Part shown: one piece after another, positions 18,091-24,919 of the stretch
Layout of the letters: each line of letters begins with the position of its first letter
Position numbering within the stretch: position 1 is the stretch's first letter
Assembly: GCF_030817495.1 (NCBI RefSeq)
Contig: NZ_JAUSZK010000001.1
Location: 2,025,001-2,089,000 of the forward strand
DNA length: 64,000 bases
From: Streptomyces sp. V3I7
GTDB lineage: Bacteria; Actinomycetota; Actinomycetes; Streptomycetales; Streptomycetaceae
Direction of reading: 5' to 3'
Position numbers and translations under genes: made by a program
The notes under the pieces: generated by a model
Databases searched by the model: none
Told to the model about the DNA's origin: nothing
What the model saw: the letters and a program-made list of their open reading frames with translations, nothing else

Positions 18091-18113
18091 AGCCCCTCCG
18101 TCCGGGAGGGGCT
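18091..18113. terminator. Intrinsic terminator left of the attachment site
   Basis: AGCCCCTCC / GGAGGGGCT, a 9-bp stem with a short loop flanked by AAAA. It lies 45 bp beyond the 3' end of the tRNA remnant, where a tRNA terminator for the minus strand would be expected. Confidence 0.75.
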
Positions 18114-18157
18114 GGTGCTTCGAGGCAGGTGAAAACGTTCCTGCACCGAGCAGTCTG

Positions 18158-18204
18158 GGTGGGGCGGGTGGGACTCGAACCCACGGCCGACGGATTATGA
18201 GTCC
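18158..18204 (-). other. 3' half of a CAU-anticodon tRNA gene: attachment-site core of the prophage
   Basis: Read on the minus strand: GGACTCATAATCC (anticodon loop with CAT), a T arm GTGGGTTCGAGTCCCAC and acceptor strand CCGCCCC followed by ACC. No matching D arm or 5' acceptor strand (expected GGGGCGG) lies upstream; that side instead holds repeats of GATCTTCC and CCGATCGG. It is therefore a tRNA 3'-end duplicate of the kind left when an element integrates into a tRNA gene. Because the tRNA points left, the element lies to the right and the intact tRNA should be at its far end, which is not seen in the window. The surrounding 17963-18597 holds no gene I can support. Confidence 0.85.
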
Positions 18205-18562
18205 TTTTCGGATCTTCCGATCGGTTCCCGATCATGCCTCGATCTTCCCATAAATGCAGGTCAGGGCCCTACTGCCCTTCGCCTGCCTCCGCCGGCTTCC
18301 TAGTCTTTCCGGGTCCTTCCGTCCACTGCGTGTCCACTGGGGGCGCAGTCGTGTCCGTTCGCACGCGACGCAGAACGGGCGCGTGAGAGCGTCCGCGCTG
18401 GTGGCGGACTACGTGGTGGAGGAGGAGACAGACTCCGGCGCAGCGGAGGGCCTTACCGGCGAAGCGGGCTCTCGCCCCCTGTGCCCGGGGGTGGAGCGGA
18501 ACGGCTTTTCGCAGGTCAGCCGCCGTTCCCCAGCGTAGCGCGCAGCCCCCCGTTCACGCTGC

Positions 18563-18588
18563 CGGCCCCGGCGAAGTTGCCGGGGCCG
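18563..18588 (-). terminator. Terminator at the end of the early phage operon
   Basis: CGGCCCCGGC / GCCGGGGCCG with loop GAAGTT, 10 bp after the stop of the DUF4192 gene. Confidence 0.85.
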
Positions 18589-18597
18589 CCGTGAGGG

Positions 18598-20247
18598 TCA
18601 GAGGTTGTCGAGCTCGGCGCGGCCCGCGGCGAATCGCTGTGCGGCTGTGCGGAAGATCGCCAGGAACTTGGCCGGGTCGCACTCGGTGCGGATGCCTTCG
18701 AGCATGTGCTTGGCGAGCCTGTAGTGGGGGTCGATGTCGAGGGCGTCCGAGAAGGCGTGGCTGGCGGTGACGGTGTCGTTCTGCCGCCAGGCGACCCAGC
18801 CGAGGAGGGCGAGGAGTGGCGGGGCCTTGTCGGTGTGCGGGGGTACGCAGCGTCGGGCGAGGTAGCCCCACAGTTCCCGTTCGGCGGGGAGGTCGTTCTC
18901 GTCGCCGGTGGACAGTGCGGCGTCTCGGGTCTCGGGGTCCTGGAGGCCGAGGATGATGCAGGCGGCGATCTCGTCCATGAGCTGTGGGGGGCCGTTGCGG
19001 AAGTCGGCCAGGGCTCCGCCGATGATGTCGATCGTGCCGTAGCGGGCGAGGAGCTGTCCGCGGTAGGTGCTGACCTGCGCGGCGTGGTACTCGGTGGCGG
19101 TGTCGAGGGCTTCGCGGTGGCGGTCCGCCGTGCTGTCGGTGACAGGTCGGTACTCGCTGGCGACCTGGACGGCGTGCTGGACGTGCGCCATGCGGTGGTC
19201 GCAGTTCTCTCGGGCGGCGGTACGGAAGTCTCGGGGGTCCTCGCCGTCGATGGTGCCGAGGTGTATGCCGACGGCCAGGTCGTATTCGGGGTCGGCGGTG
19301 AGCGCGTCGCGGAGGGCGAGCCGGGCGGCGATGAGGTCGCCTTGCCGCCAGGCGACGAAGGCGTACAGCGTCAGTGCGGGGACGGCCTCCTGCGTGAACG
19401 GGTCGGCGCAGTGCCGGGCGAGGTAGGCCCACAGGCGTCGGGCGTGGGGAAGGTCGTCGTCGTCCGTGTGCGCCATGCCGGCCTCCACGGCGCCGTCGTC
19501 GTGCAGACCGACGAGGAGCTGCGTGGCCAAGGTGCGGTTGAGGGTGGTCGCTCCGGCCCGGAACTGGCTGACGGCCGCATCGATCTGGGCGCAGGTCGAG
19601 GTGAGGGTGGCGTCGCGTCCTGCGCTGGTCGCGCACCGGGTGTTGAACTGGTCGATGGCCGTGTCCAGGGCCTTGAGGAAGTCGGTGTCGGCGAGGACCG
19701 CCGCCCGGAACTCCTTGACGATGTCGCGGGTGCGGGGGCCGGAGGTGCGGCCGAGGCGGGCCATCTGTGCCGCAACGCTGCTGGGGTCGTCGGCAGTGGG
19801 GAGCGGCTGGCCCTCGCAGCACCCTTCGGTGGTGCACTCGAACGCCCACCACCGGTTCGCGACGAGACCGATGGTCTGGAGTACGTCGGCGCGCTGCCCG
19901 CCAAGGGCCGTCGTGAGCCAGTCGGCGACGGGGGCGAGGAGCGCGGCGGTGTCCCACGGGGTCTCGTCGGGGCGCGGCTCGCGGCAGAGGTAGACGATGA
20001 CGCCCTCGCCGGGGTCGTGCCCGCGGTCGTGGGCGTACGCCACGAACCGGCGGGCGGCGAGTTCGGCGGTGTCCTTCCACACCGCGGGATCGTCGGGCAG
20101 GGGGCACGTCATGGTCGGGCCGTCGATGAAGTTGGGGCCGGGGGCATGGAGGGCGATGCTGTCGTCGGGGTAGTGGCCGAGGAGGTACGGCAGGATCTCG
20201 GCGAGGTTGGGCAGGCTGGTGACCTGCACGGTGTTGTCGGGGCTCAC
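18598..20247 (-). CDS. DUF4192-domain protein with duplicated C-terminal module
   Basis: A 549-residue soluble protein. Residues 10-35 (LPNLAEILPYLLGHYPDDS) are the diagnostic start of actinobacterial DUF4192. A 55-residue module ending in (L/W)VAWRQ-(G/N)D and DP-x-Y-x-LA occurs twice (about 272-326 and 459-513), resembling TPR-like helical repeats. The GTG start at 20247 overlaps the stop of the previous gene (GTGA). DUF4192 genes are common in actinomycete chromosomes and plasmids without assigned function. Here it is the last gene of the phage early operon, next to the attachment site where an integrase would be expected. Confidence 0.8.
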   Translation of the reverse strand: MSPDNTVQVTSLPNLAEILPYLLGHYPDDSIALHAPGPNFIDGPTMTCPLPDDPAVWKDTAELAARRFVAYAHDRGHDPGEGVIVYLCREPRPDETPWDTAALLAPVADWLTTALGGQRADVLQTIGLVANRWWAFECTTEGCCEGQPLPTADDPSSVAAQMARLGRTSGPRTRDIVKEFRAAVLADTDFLKALDTAIDQFNTRCATSAGRDATLTSTCAQIDAAVSQFRAGATTLNRTLATQLLVGLHDDGAVEAGMAHTDDDDLPHARRLWAYLARHCADPFTQEAVPALTLYAFVAWRQGDLIAARLALRDALTADPEYDLAVGIHLGTIDGEDPRDFRTAARENCDHRMAHVQHAVQVASEYRPVTDSTADRHREALDTATEYHAAQVSTYRGQLLARYGTIDIIGGALADFRNGPPQLMDEIAACIILGLQDPETRDAALSTGDENDLPAERELWGYLARRCVPPHTDKAPPLLALLGWVAWRQNDTVTASHAFSDALDIDPHYRLAKHMLEGIRTECDPAKFLAIFRTAAQRFAAGRAELDNL

Positions 20248-20768
20248 TTCTGGATTCCTTCTGGGGTCGAGGTGGGGTCGGACTGGCCGATGCGGGCGGG
20301 TGGGGGCGGGGCGGGGATGCCGCGCGGCTTGTTCGTCAGGGCGGGGAGCAGGCGGTCTCGGACGAGTGCGCCGAGGTCAGTGGCCAGGGCCGTGCTGGTG
20401 CGCGTGTTGAGGACGGCGTGCCAGGTGCGGCCGGGCTGGAGCCGGGCGTCGCGGGCGGCCTGGGCTTCGGCCTGCTCGGCGGCGGTTGCGCTGTCGGGGA
20501 GCGGGGGCAGGTCGGGGCCTGCGGTGATCCAGGTCTGGATGGCGAACCCGCGGGACTGGATGCGCAGGCCGACGTTGTGGCCGTCGGGGTGGAGATAGAG
20601 GGCTTTGCGGTCGGGGGTGTCGGTGTCCTCCTTGCGCCAGGGCGGGTCGAGGGGTGGGGCGATCTGGTCGAGGGGCGGTACGTCGATCTCGTCGCGCGGC
20701 GCGGCGAAGGCCGGGCGTCGGCGGCGGACGACGGGCGTGGTGGCGGGGCGGTCGAAGGTGCCGGTCAC
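20244..20768 (-). CDS. Hypothetical phage protein
   Basis: A 174-residue protein I do not recognise. It has a Pro-rich N-terminal third, a central region with LYLHPDGHNVGLRIQSRGFA and AIQTWITAG, an Ala/Glu-rich helix and a Pro-rich tail. It overlaps both neighbours (its stop with DUF4192, and its start with the methylase-like stop), so it is part of a coupled operon. Confidence 0.75.
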   Translation of the reverse strand: MTGTFDRPATTPVVRRRRPAFAAPRDEIDVPPLDQIAPPLDPPWRKEDTDTPDRKALYLHPDGHNVGLRIQSRGFAIQTWITAGPDLPPLPDSATAAEQAEAQAARDARLQPGRTWHAVLNTRTSTALATDLGALVRDRLLPALTNKPRGIPAPPPPARIGQSDPTSTPEGIQK

Positions 20769-21772
20769 GCAACGGGCTCTTTGCTGGGCATCCGCTCGTC
20801 GACCAGGTCGAAGGCGCGGCGGACGGCGACGAGCGAGTGGGCGGCGCCTACATACCGGTCGCGCTCCTGGAACGCTTCGAGGGCTTCGGCGCGGGTCTTG
20901 GCGTAGTCGTCGTCAGGGGTGAGGGAGTCGGCGCAGCCGATGAGGCAGCGCGGGCCGAGGTCCCAGATGATCGCATTCACGGCGGCGCATCCGGCCGACA
21001 GCGAGTCGATGTCGTTGCCGTACCAGTGGAAGTCGTGCGGGTCGAGGCCGAGGTCGCGCAGTCGGACGGCGACGGAGCGGAACATGGTCCCGCTGCCGAC
21101 GGCGGGTTCGCGGAAGGACATGCCCGGCTTCGCGAAGTCCTTGTCGATCGTCATGTTCGCCATCAGGTCGGTGATGCACGCCGGCGTGTGGTACTCGCCG
21201 CGCCACTTCTTGTCGCTCTTGTGCCGGAGGCCGGTGAGCAGGGGGCTGAGGACGTCGGCCTCGGACCGTCGCCAGACGTCGTCGTGGCCGGTGAGGTCCA
21301 TCAGGCCGGTGTTGATGGCGGCGCGGGTGACGGCGTGGACGGCGCGGAGTTGCTGCTTGTCGGGCTCGGGGTTCCAGGCCCAGTCGTGCAGGCGTATCGC
21401 GCGGTTGATGAGGTCGGGTCGGTCGATCCAGTGCCCGAGGTAGATCTCCTTGAGGAGCTGCGGGAGCTGTTCGGGCGGCAGGTTGAGCACCCAGTCCGCG
21501 AGTCCGGGGAGGTTGCGCAGCAGTGAGAGCCCGGCGACGGTGCCCAGGGGGACGTCGATGCTGCTGCCGCCGAAGGACTGGTACCAGGCTTCGAGGACGT
21601 TCTCCGCGATCTTGCGGGCGTGCTCGTGCGGGTCGCGCGGAGCAGCGTAGCGACGTGCGGTGATCTTGCCGGTGGGGCGGGCCTTGGACCTGGGCGGGGT
21701 CCTCTTCGCCCACGAGGGGGCGGGCCGTGCGGCGGTCGGGGCCGCGGCACGGGGCAGGAAGTCGTCGCTCAC
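20765..21772 (-). CDS. N-6 adenine DNA methylase-like protein lacking motif IV
   Basis: A 335-residue protein. GEYHTPACITDLMANM and FREPAVGSGTMFRSVAV correspond to motifs X and I of HsdM-type N6-adenine methyltransferases (usually DPACGSG), and WYGNDIDSLSAGCAAVNAII to motif II. After LIGCADSL, the catalytic (N/D)PP(Y/F) motif IV that normally follows is absent and the protein ends 43 residues later. It may bind SAM or DNA without methylating, or need a partner. The GTG at 21772 is preferred for AAAGGA upstream; the frame extends to 21802. Confidence 0.75.
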   Translation of the reverse strand: MSDDFLPRAAAPTAARPAPSWAKRTPPRSKARPTGKITARRYAAPRDPHEHARKIAENVLEAWYQSFGGSSIDVPLGTVAGLSLLRNLPGLADWVLNLPPEQLPQLLKEIYLGHWIDRPDLINRAIRLHDWAWNPEPDKQQLRAVHAVTRAAINTGLMDLTGHDDVWRRSEADVLSPLLTGLRHKSDKKWRGEYHTPACITDLMANMTIDKDFAKPGMSFREPAVGSGTMFRSVAVRLRDLGLDPHDFHWYGNDIDSLSAGCAAVNAIIWDLGPRCLIGCADSLTPDDDYAKTRAEALEAFQERDRYVGAAHSLVAVRRAFDLVDERMPSKEPVA

Positions 21773-21805
21773 GACGGCGGAATCCTTTCTGTGGGCGCGC
21801 ATGGG

Positions 21806-21839
21806 ACCGCCCCGGTGCGCGGAGCGCGACCGGGGCGGT
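21806..21839 (-). terminator. Stem-loop between early genes
   Basis: ACCGCCCCGGT / ACCGGGGCGGT, 11-bp perfect stem, 20 bp after the stop of the 100-residue gene. Confidence 0.75.
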
Positions 21840-21859
21840 GAGCGGGTGTGAGGGGAGGG

Positions 21860-22162
21860 TCAGCCGGTGTGCTGGAGGGAGTGGAGCGTGGCGAAGATGC
21901 TGCGCACCTCGATGTCGTGGGCGGCTGCGAGGTATCCGGCCTGGCGCAGTCCACTGATGAGGAACATTAGGGCTGCTTCGTCCTTGTCCATCTCGCTGAT
22001 GAGCTGGTCGAAGGTGGCGTCGCGCAGGTCGTCAGGGCGGTACTCGTAGCCCTGGCGGAGAGTCTTCTCGATCTCTTCGAGGGCCGCGGCGCTCTGCTTA
22101 TCGGTGAGGCCGAGGAGCGTGGACCAGGACGCGAGCGTGGCGTCGTCGACGGGGAGCTTCAT
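21860..22162 (-). CDS. Hypothetical phage protein
   Basis: A 100-residue acidic, mostly helical protein that I do not recognise. ATG at 22162 has AAAGGCACC upstream. It is bracketed by stem-loops at 22186-22217 and 21806-21839, so it may be separately transcribed or regulated. Confidence 0.7.
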   Translation of the reverse strand: MKLPVDDATLASWSTLLGLTDKQSAAALEEIEKTLRQGYEYRPDDLRDATFDQLISEMDKDEAALMFLISGLRQAGYLAAAHDIEVRSIFATLHSLQHTG

Positions 22163-22185
22163 GAGAGTGGTGCCTTTCGGGTGGG

Positions 22186-22217
22186 CCGTGCCCGGCCGCC
22201 TGGGCGGCCGGGCACGG
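22186..22217 (-). terminator. Long perfect stem-loop
   Basis: CCGTGCCCGGCCGCC / GGCGGCCGGGCACGG, a 15-bp inverted repeat 7 bp after the stop of the upstream gene at 22224. Confidence 0.8.
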
Positions 22218-22223
22218 GCGAGG

Positions 22224-22862
22224 TCAGGAGGCGGGGGCGGCGGGGAACGGGTTGTCGCGGCGGCTGGGGTGGCAGACGGCGTACAGGCCGCCGTCGAGGC
22301 GTTCGGTGATGACGCCCCATCCGGCCCAGCGCATGACGGCGAGGTAGCCGAGGTCGCCCCCCGCGAATCCGGTCCGGCCCTTGGCGCCGGGGTCGGGTGC
22401 GATGAACAGGAAGCCGGGCAGGTGGCCGGTGGTGTCCGGCAGGACCTGGAAGCCGGCGCGCAGTTCGTGGACGCCGTCGGTATGGATGGGCGGGAGCCCG
22501 GCGGCGGTCAGGATGCGGATGGCGTCCCGGACCAGCGGGTGGTCGTGGTGCTCGGGCAGCGTGCCGATCCCGGTGTGGATGGGCGGCTGGTACGGGGCGA
22601 TGCCGACGCTGGCCTTGTAGATGTCCATGAGGAGCAGGGCGTCGTCGCGGCGGCCGGCCCGACGCATCGCGATGTTGGCGACGATGGCGATGGAGTGCCG
22701 GTTGTGGGTGAACAGGCGGCGGAACTGCTCGCCGGTCATGCCGGTGTTCGCCTGGATGTGGTTGAAGGAGCGGCACGCCAGGCGCAGGCCCTCCGCGACG
22801 TGTTCGGGTTCGAGCCCTATCTGTTTGGCGAGTTCGAGGACTCCGGTGGAGTAGGTGTTCAT
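22224..22862 (-). CDS. Hypothetical phage protein
   Basis: A 212-residue soluble protein, not recognised. The N-terminal half is helical (LAKQIGLEPEHVAEGLRLA, then IAIVANIAMRRAGRRDDALL); the C-terminal half has a short beta-rich region near GFLFIAPDPGAKGRTGFAGG. The ATG at 22862 is fixed by the phage leader motif CCTCTTGGAGACC directly upstream (22866-22878). The frame continues to 23015 only because the leader has no stop. Confidence 0.75.
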   Translation of the reverse strand: MNTYSTGVLELAKQIGLEPEHVAEGLRLACRSFNHIQANTGMTGEQFRRLFTHNRHSIAIVANIAMRRAGRRDDALLLMDIYKASVGIAPYQPPIHTGIGTLPEHHDHPLVRDAIRILTAAGLPPIHTDGVHELRAGFQVLPDTTGHLPGFLFIAPDPGAKGRTGFAGGDLGYLAVMRWAGWGVITERLDGGLYAVCHPSRRDNPFPAAPAS

Positions 22863-22865
22863 CTC

Positions 22866-22878
22866 GGTCTCCAAGAGG
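22866..22878 (-). promoter_or_regulatory. CCTCTTGGAG translational leader motif (copy 1 of 7)
   Basis: CCTCTTGGAGACC lies 3 bases upstream of the ATG at 22862. Its GGAG is the likely ribosome site; the CCTCTT part is conserved in other copies at 28424, 29254, 29620, 31852, 32901 and 34328. Confidence 0.7.
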
Positions 22879-22896
22879 ACGCTTGCGCGTATGGGT

Positions 22897-22923
22897 GCGC
22901 CCCCGGCGGTGGGCCGGGGGCGC
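22897..22923 (-). terminator. Stem-loop after the Cys-rich micro-gene
   Basis: GCGCCCCCGGC / GCCGGGGGCGC, 11-bp stem, between the micro-gene stop (22943) and the next leader motif. Confidence 0.7.
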
Positions 22924-22942
22924 GGGGTGTGTTCGGGGGTGG

Positions 22943-23038
22943 TTAGCGTCGGCCGCCACATCCGGCGTGGCCGCAGCCTCCGCAGAAGCCGCCACTGCTG
23001 CACTCGCAGCCGCATCCGTGATGCTGGTGGGGCTTCAC
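22943..23038 (-). CDS. 31-residue Cys/His-rich micro-protein
   Basis: GTG at 23038 follows AAGGGAG at 5 nt, and TAA ends the frame at 22943. The peptide has Cys at 9, 11, 13, 19, 22 and 27, His at 4, 6, 7 and 24, and Gly at a third of positions, ending GRR. Such density suggests a metal-binding (zinc or copper) peptide. Support comes from a good ribosome site, a class-A phage promoter 47 bp upstream and a terminator-like stem just after. It was too short for standard gene tables. The family is unknown. Confidence 0.65.
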   Translation of the reverse strand: MKPHQHHGCGCECSSGGFCGGCGHAGCGGRR

Positions 23039-23054
23039 TCCAACTCCCTTCCGG

Positions 23055-23073
23055 ATTCGGGCATTTCCCGAAT
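23055..23073. promoter_or_regulatory. Inverted repeat just downstream of phage promoter A1
   Basis: ATTCGGG CATTT CCCGAAT lies at about +5 to +23 of the predicted transcript. It may be a repressor site or a 5' stabilising hairpin. Confidence 0.45.
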
Positions 23074-23084
23074 TCATTACTTAT

Positions 23085-23112
23085 ATCTTAATGGCATACA
23101 CCCCAGAAGCAA
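23085..23112 (-). promoter_or_regulatory. Phage class-A promoter A1
   Basis: TTGCTT-16-TAAGAT followed by ATAAG on the minus strand. GCCATTAAGATATAAG is shared with A2, and A3 differs at one base. It should drive the Cys-rich micro-gene and the genes down to 18598. Confidence 0.65.
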
Positions 23113-23159
23113 GGTATATCCGACGGAATGCGAATTGATTTCCCGCAATGCAATTCCCT

Positions 23160-23789
23160 TTAATTCGCGGCCGGGGGAATGAGGTCCGGCCAGCGGACGG
23201 CCTCCAGCGCACGGCGGTGCGAGTCGGGCACCGGCACGGTCGGGTAGCCCAGCCAGTCCAGGCCCATCGCCGCAAGGATCGTCGCGTCGGCCTGGTCGTA
23301 GCGGCCCGGCCCTTCGCACTCGACGCCGTACCGCTCGACCGCCGCGCTGCGGACCATTCCCTTCGCGACGCGGGAGCGGTCCTTGCGCGGCCACTCCTGC
23401 GCGGGGTTGGCCCGGCCGGTGGCGTAGATCGTGCGGCCGTGCGGCGTGACGACGGCGTACGGGATGCGGTTGCGCCACAGGTACTGGGTGACCAGCCACC
23501 ACAACCCGGCCAGTTCGTGGTACCCGGCCTGGCCGCCCTGGGCGTACGCGGCTCCCTCGACCACCACCAGGTCCGTGCCGTCCCGCACGCTGTCCGCGAC
23601 GCCCGCCAGCAGCCAGTCCAGCCGCTCATGACTGCGGCGGCGTCCGGGCCGGTAGGCGCGCGCCCAGCTCGTACCGGCCACTCCGGTGGAGGTCAGCGAG
23701 AGGTCGAGGCCCACCACGCGCGGCTGCCACTCTCCCTTCTCCTGCACGCTCGGCAGGGTCACCGGGGCGCTCTGGAGCTGGGCGGTCAC
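23160..23789 (-). CDS. RuvC-like Holliday-junction resolvase (RNase H fold)
   Basis: A 209-residue protein with the acidic constellation of RuvC nucleases: Asp29 in VVGLDLSLTSTGVA, Glu78 in LVVVEGAAYAQ, and Asp165/Asp168 in YDQADATILAAMGL. The phage enzyme should resolve branched replication or recombination intermediates before packaging, consistent with RecT and an exonuclease in the same transcription unit. GTG at 23789 follows GGGAGG at 6 nt and overlaps the stop of a 16-codon ORF. Confidence 0.8.
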   Translation of the reverse strand: MTAQLQSAPVTLPSVQEKGEWQPRVVGLDLSLTSTGVAGTSWARAYRPGRRRSHERLDWLLAGVADSVRDGTDLVVVEGAAYAQGGQAGYHELAGLWWLVTQYLWRNRIPYAVVTPHGRTIYATGRANPAQEWPRKDRSRVAKGMVRSAAVERYGVECEGPGRYDQADATILAAMGLDWLGYPTVPVPDSHRRALEAVRWPDLIPPAAN

Positions 23790-23836
23790 GTGGCACCTCC
23801 CGTGCACCGGATGATCTCCGCCATCTGCGCGTTCAC
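23786..23836 (-). CDS. 16-residue coupling micro-ORF
   Basis: GTG at 23836 overlaps the TGA of the upstream gene, and its TGA overlaps the GTG of the resolvase gene (GTGA at both ends). The encoded peptide is VNAQMAEIIRCTGGAT (initiator read as Met). The resolvase ribosome site GGGAGG lies inside it. It is probably a relay for translational coupling, not a functional peptide. Confidence 0.4.
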   Translation of the reverse strand: MNAQMAEIIRCTGGAT

Positions 23837-24333
23837 TCGGCGTCCTCGCGGCCCGCGGCGCGGTGCTTGGTGATCAGCCGCTCGGCCTCCTCGATAGCCG
23901 GGCCCTTGTGGCGGTCGATCCATTCGCCGTCGTAGCTGCCGACCGGTCCCCACAGATACCAGCCGGTGTCGTGGTAGCCGTCGTTCGGGTTGCGGCGCCT
24001 GTGTCCCAGCTCCCACCAGCCGTCGCGCCAGCGCAGCATGCGCTTCGCGGCCGGGTCCGCCACCCAGCCGGCACGCTCGGCCAGGGACTGGAGGCGGGCG
24101 ACGTCCGTGCGCAGCATCGCCGTTTCGGCGGCGGCGTCCAGGTCGCGCGGGGCCGCGAACTCGGTGCCGCTCGTCGCCGGTGCGGATGGGCCGGGCCGCA
24201 GGCCTAGCCGCTGCACGGCCTGGTCCCGCTGCCACGCGACGCGCCGCAGCAGGTTCGCCGCGCCGGTTATGCCGCGCGCTTCCAACCACCTCGCGGTGGC
24301 GTCGATCTCGACGCCCACGGAAAGGTCGTTCAT
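23833..24333 (-). CDS. Hypothetical phage protein
   Basis: A 166-residue protein. The N-terminal helical part (VGVEIDATARWLEARGITGA) may bind nucleic acid; the C-terminal part is Trp/Tyr-rich (WWELGHRRRNPNDGYHDTGW). ATG at 24333 follows AAGGAG at 8 nt. The family is not recognised. Confidence 0.7.
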   Translation of the reverse strand: MNDLSVGVEIDATARWLEARGITGAANLLRRVAWQRDQAVQRLGLRPGPSAPATSGTEFAAPRDLDAAAETAMLRTDVARLQSLAERAGWVADPAAKRMLRWRDGWWELGHRRRNPNDGYHDTGWYLWGPVGSYDGEWIDRHKGPAIEEAERLITKHRAAGREDAE

Positions 24334-24351
24334 CTGTCGTGCTCCTTGGGC

Positions 24352-24380
24352 GGGCCGCCTCGGTGCGCGCCGGGCGGCCC
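24352..24380 (-). terminator. Imperfect stem-loop after the HU gene
   Basis: GGGCCGCC with TCGG pairs with CCGGGCGGCCC; it lies 16 bp after the HU stop. Weakly supported. Confidence 0.4.
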
Positions 24381-24395
24381 CTGGTGTGCGGGCGG

Positions 24396-24737
24396 TTACG
24401 GGCGAGCGGCAGCGGCGGTCTTCGGGTCCTTCTGGATGCAACTGCCGGACTCCGGCACGGCGCGGCGGCCCGCCACGAACTCCTTGAACCGCGTGCCGGG
24501 GCGGTACTTCACGACCCGGCTGGCGGCGACGCGCAGCGGTTCACCCGTCTGCGGGTTACTCGCGACGCGCGCTGGGCGGTCCTCGGGCGTCAGGCTGCCG
24601 AAGCCCGTGATGGAGACGGGTTCACCGGCCGCGACGGCGCGGACGATCGCGTCGAACGTGGTCTCCACCGCGAGCGCCGCCTGAGCGCGGTCTCCGGTCG
24701 CGGCGGCCACGACCTTGATGAGCTGGGCCTTGTTCAC
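24396..24737 (-). CDS. HU-family nucleoid protein
   Basis: A 113-residue protein beginning VNKAQLIKVVAAATGDRAQA, with the HU/IHF signature GEPVSITGFGSLTPEDRPAR and the beta-arm region NPQTGEPLRVAASRVVKYRPG, then a basic/Ala tail. GTG at 24737 follows GAGAGGAA. It should bend or coat DNA, as expected for a phage replication module. The long 160-bp leader contains class-B operator B1. Confidence 0.88.
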   Translation of the reverse strand: MNKAQLIKVVAAATGDRAQAALAVETTFDAIVRAVAAGEPVSITGFGSLTPEDRPARVASNPQTGEPLRVAASRVVKYRPGTRFKEFVAGRRAVPESGSCIQKDPKTAAAARP

Positions 24738-24879
24738 TGGGAATTCCTCTCGGATCTCTGGCTGTGCCGCAGGAGTAGAGGGGGCGGGTGCGCCACGCGG
24801 CGGGCAGGGGGCTGAGCCCGAACCCGGGGTCCGCGTCGTGGTCGCACACCGCGGCATGAGAGTGCTGTGCGGTTTGCAT

Positions 24880-24919
24880 AAATGCCATCTATCTTTGGTC
24901 AGTCGGGGAGCCGGATCAG
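24880..24919 (-). promoter_or_regulatory. Phage class-B promoter/operator B1
   Basis: On the minus strand CTGATC-17-AAAGAT, immediately followed by AGATGGCATTT (plus-strand AAATGCCATCTATCT, 24880-24894). It is positioned to transcribe the HU gene. Confidence 0.5.

Noticed and set aside
18254..18538. 94-codon frame beginning MQVRALLPF next to the tRNA remnant
   Set aside because: Frames starting this way often appear beside actinobacterial tRNA ends by chance; no ribosome site or domain.
24622..24888. 88-codon minus-strand frame in the HU leader
   Set aside because: It runs into the HU gene in another frame and has no ribosome site; the region is better read as the operator-bearing leader.
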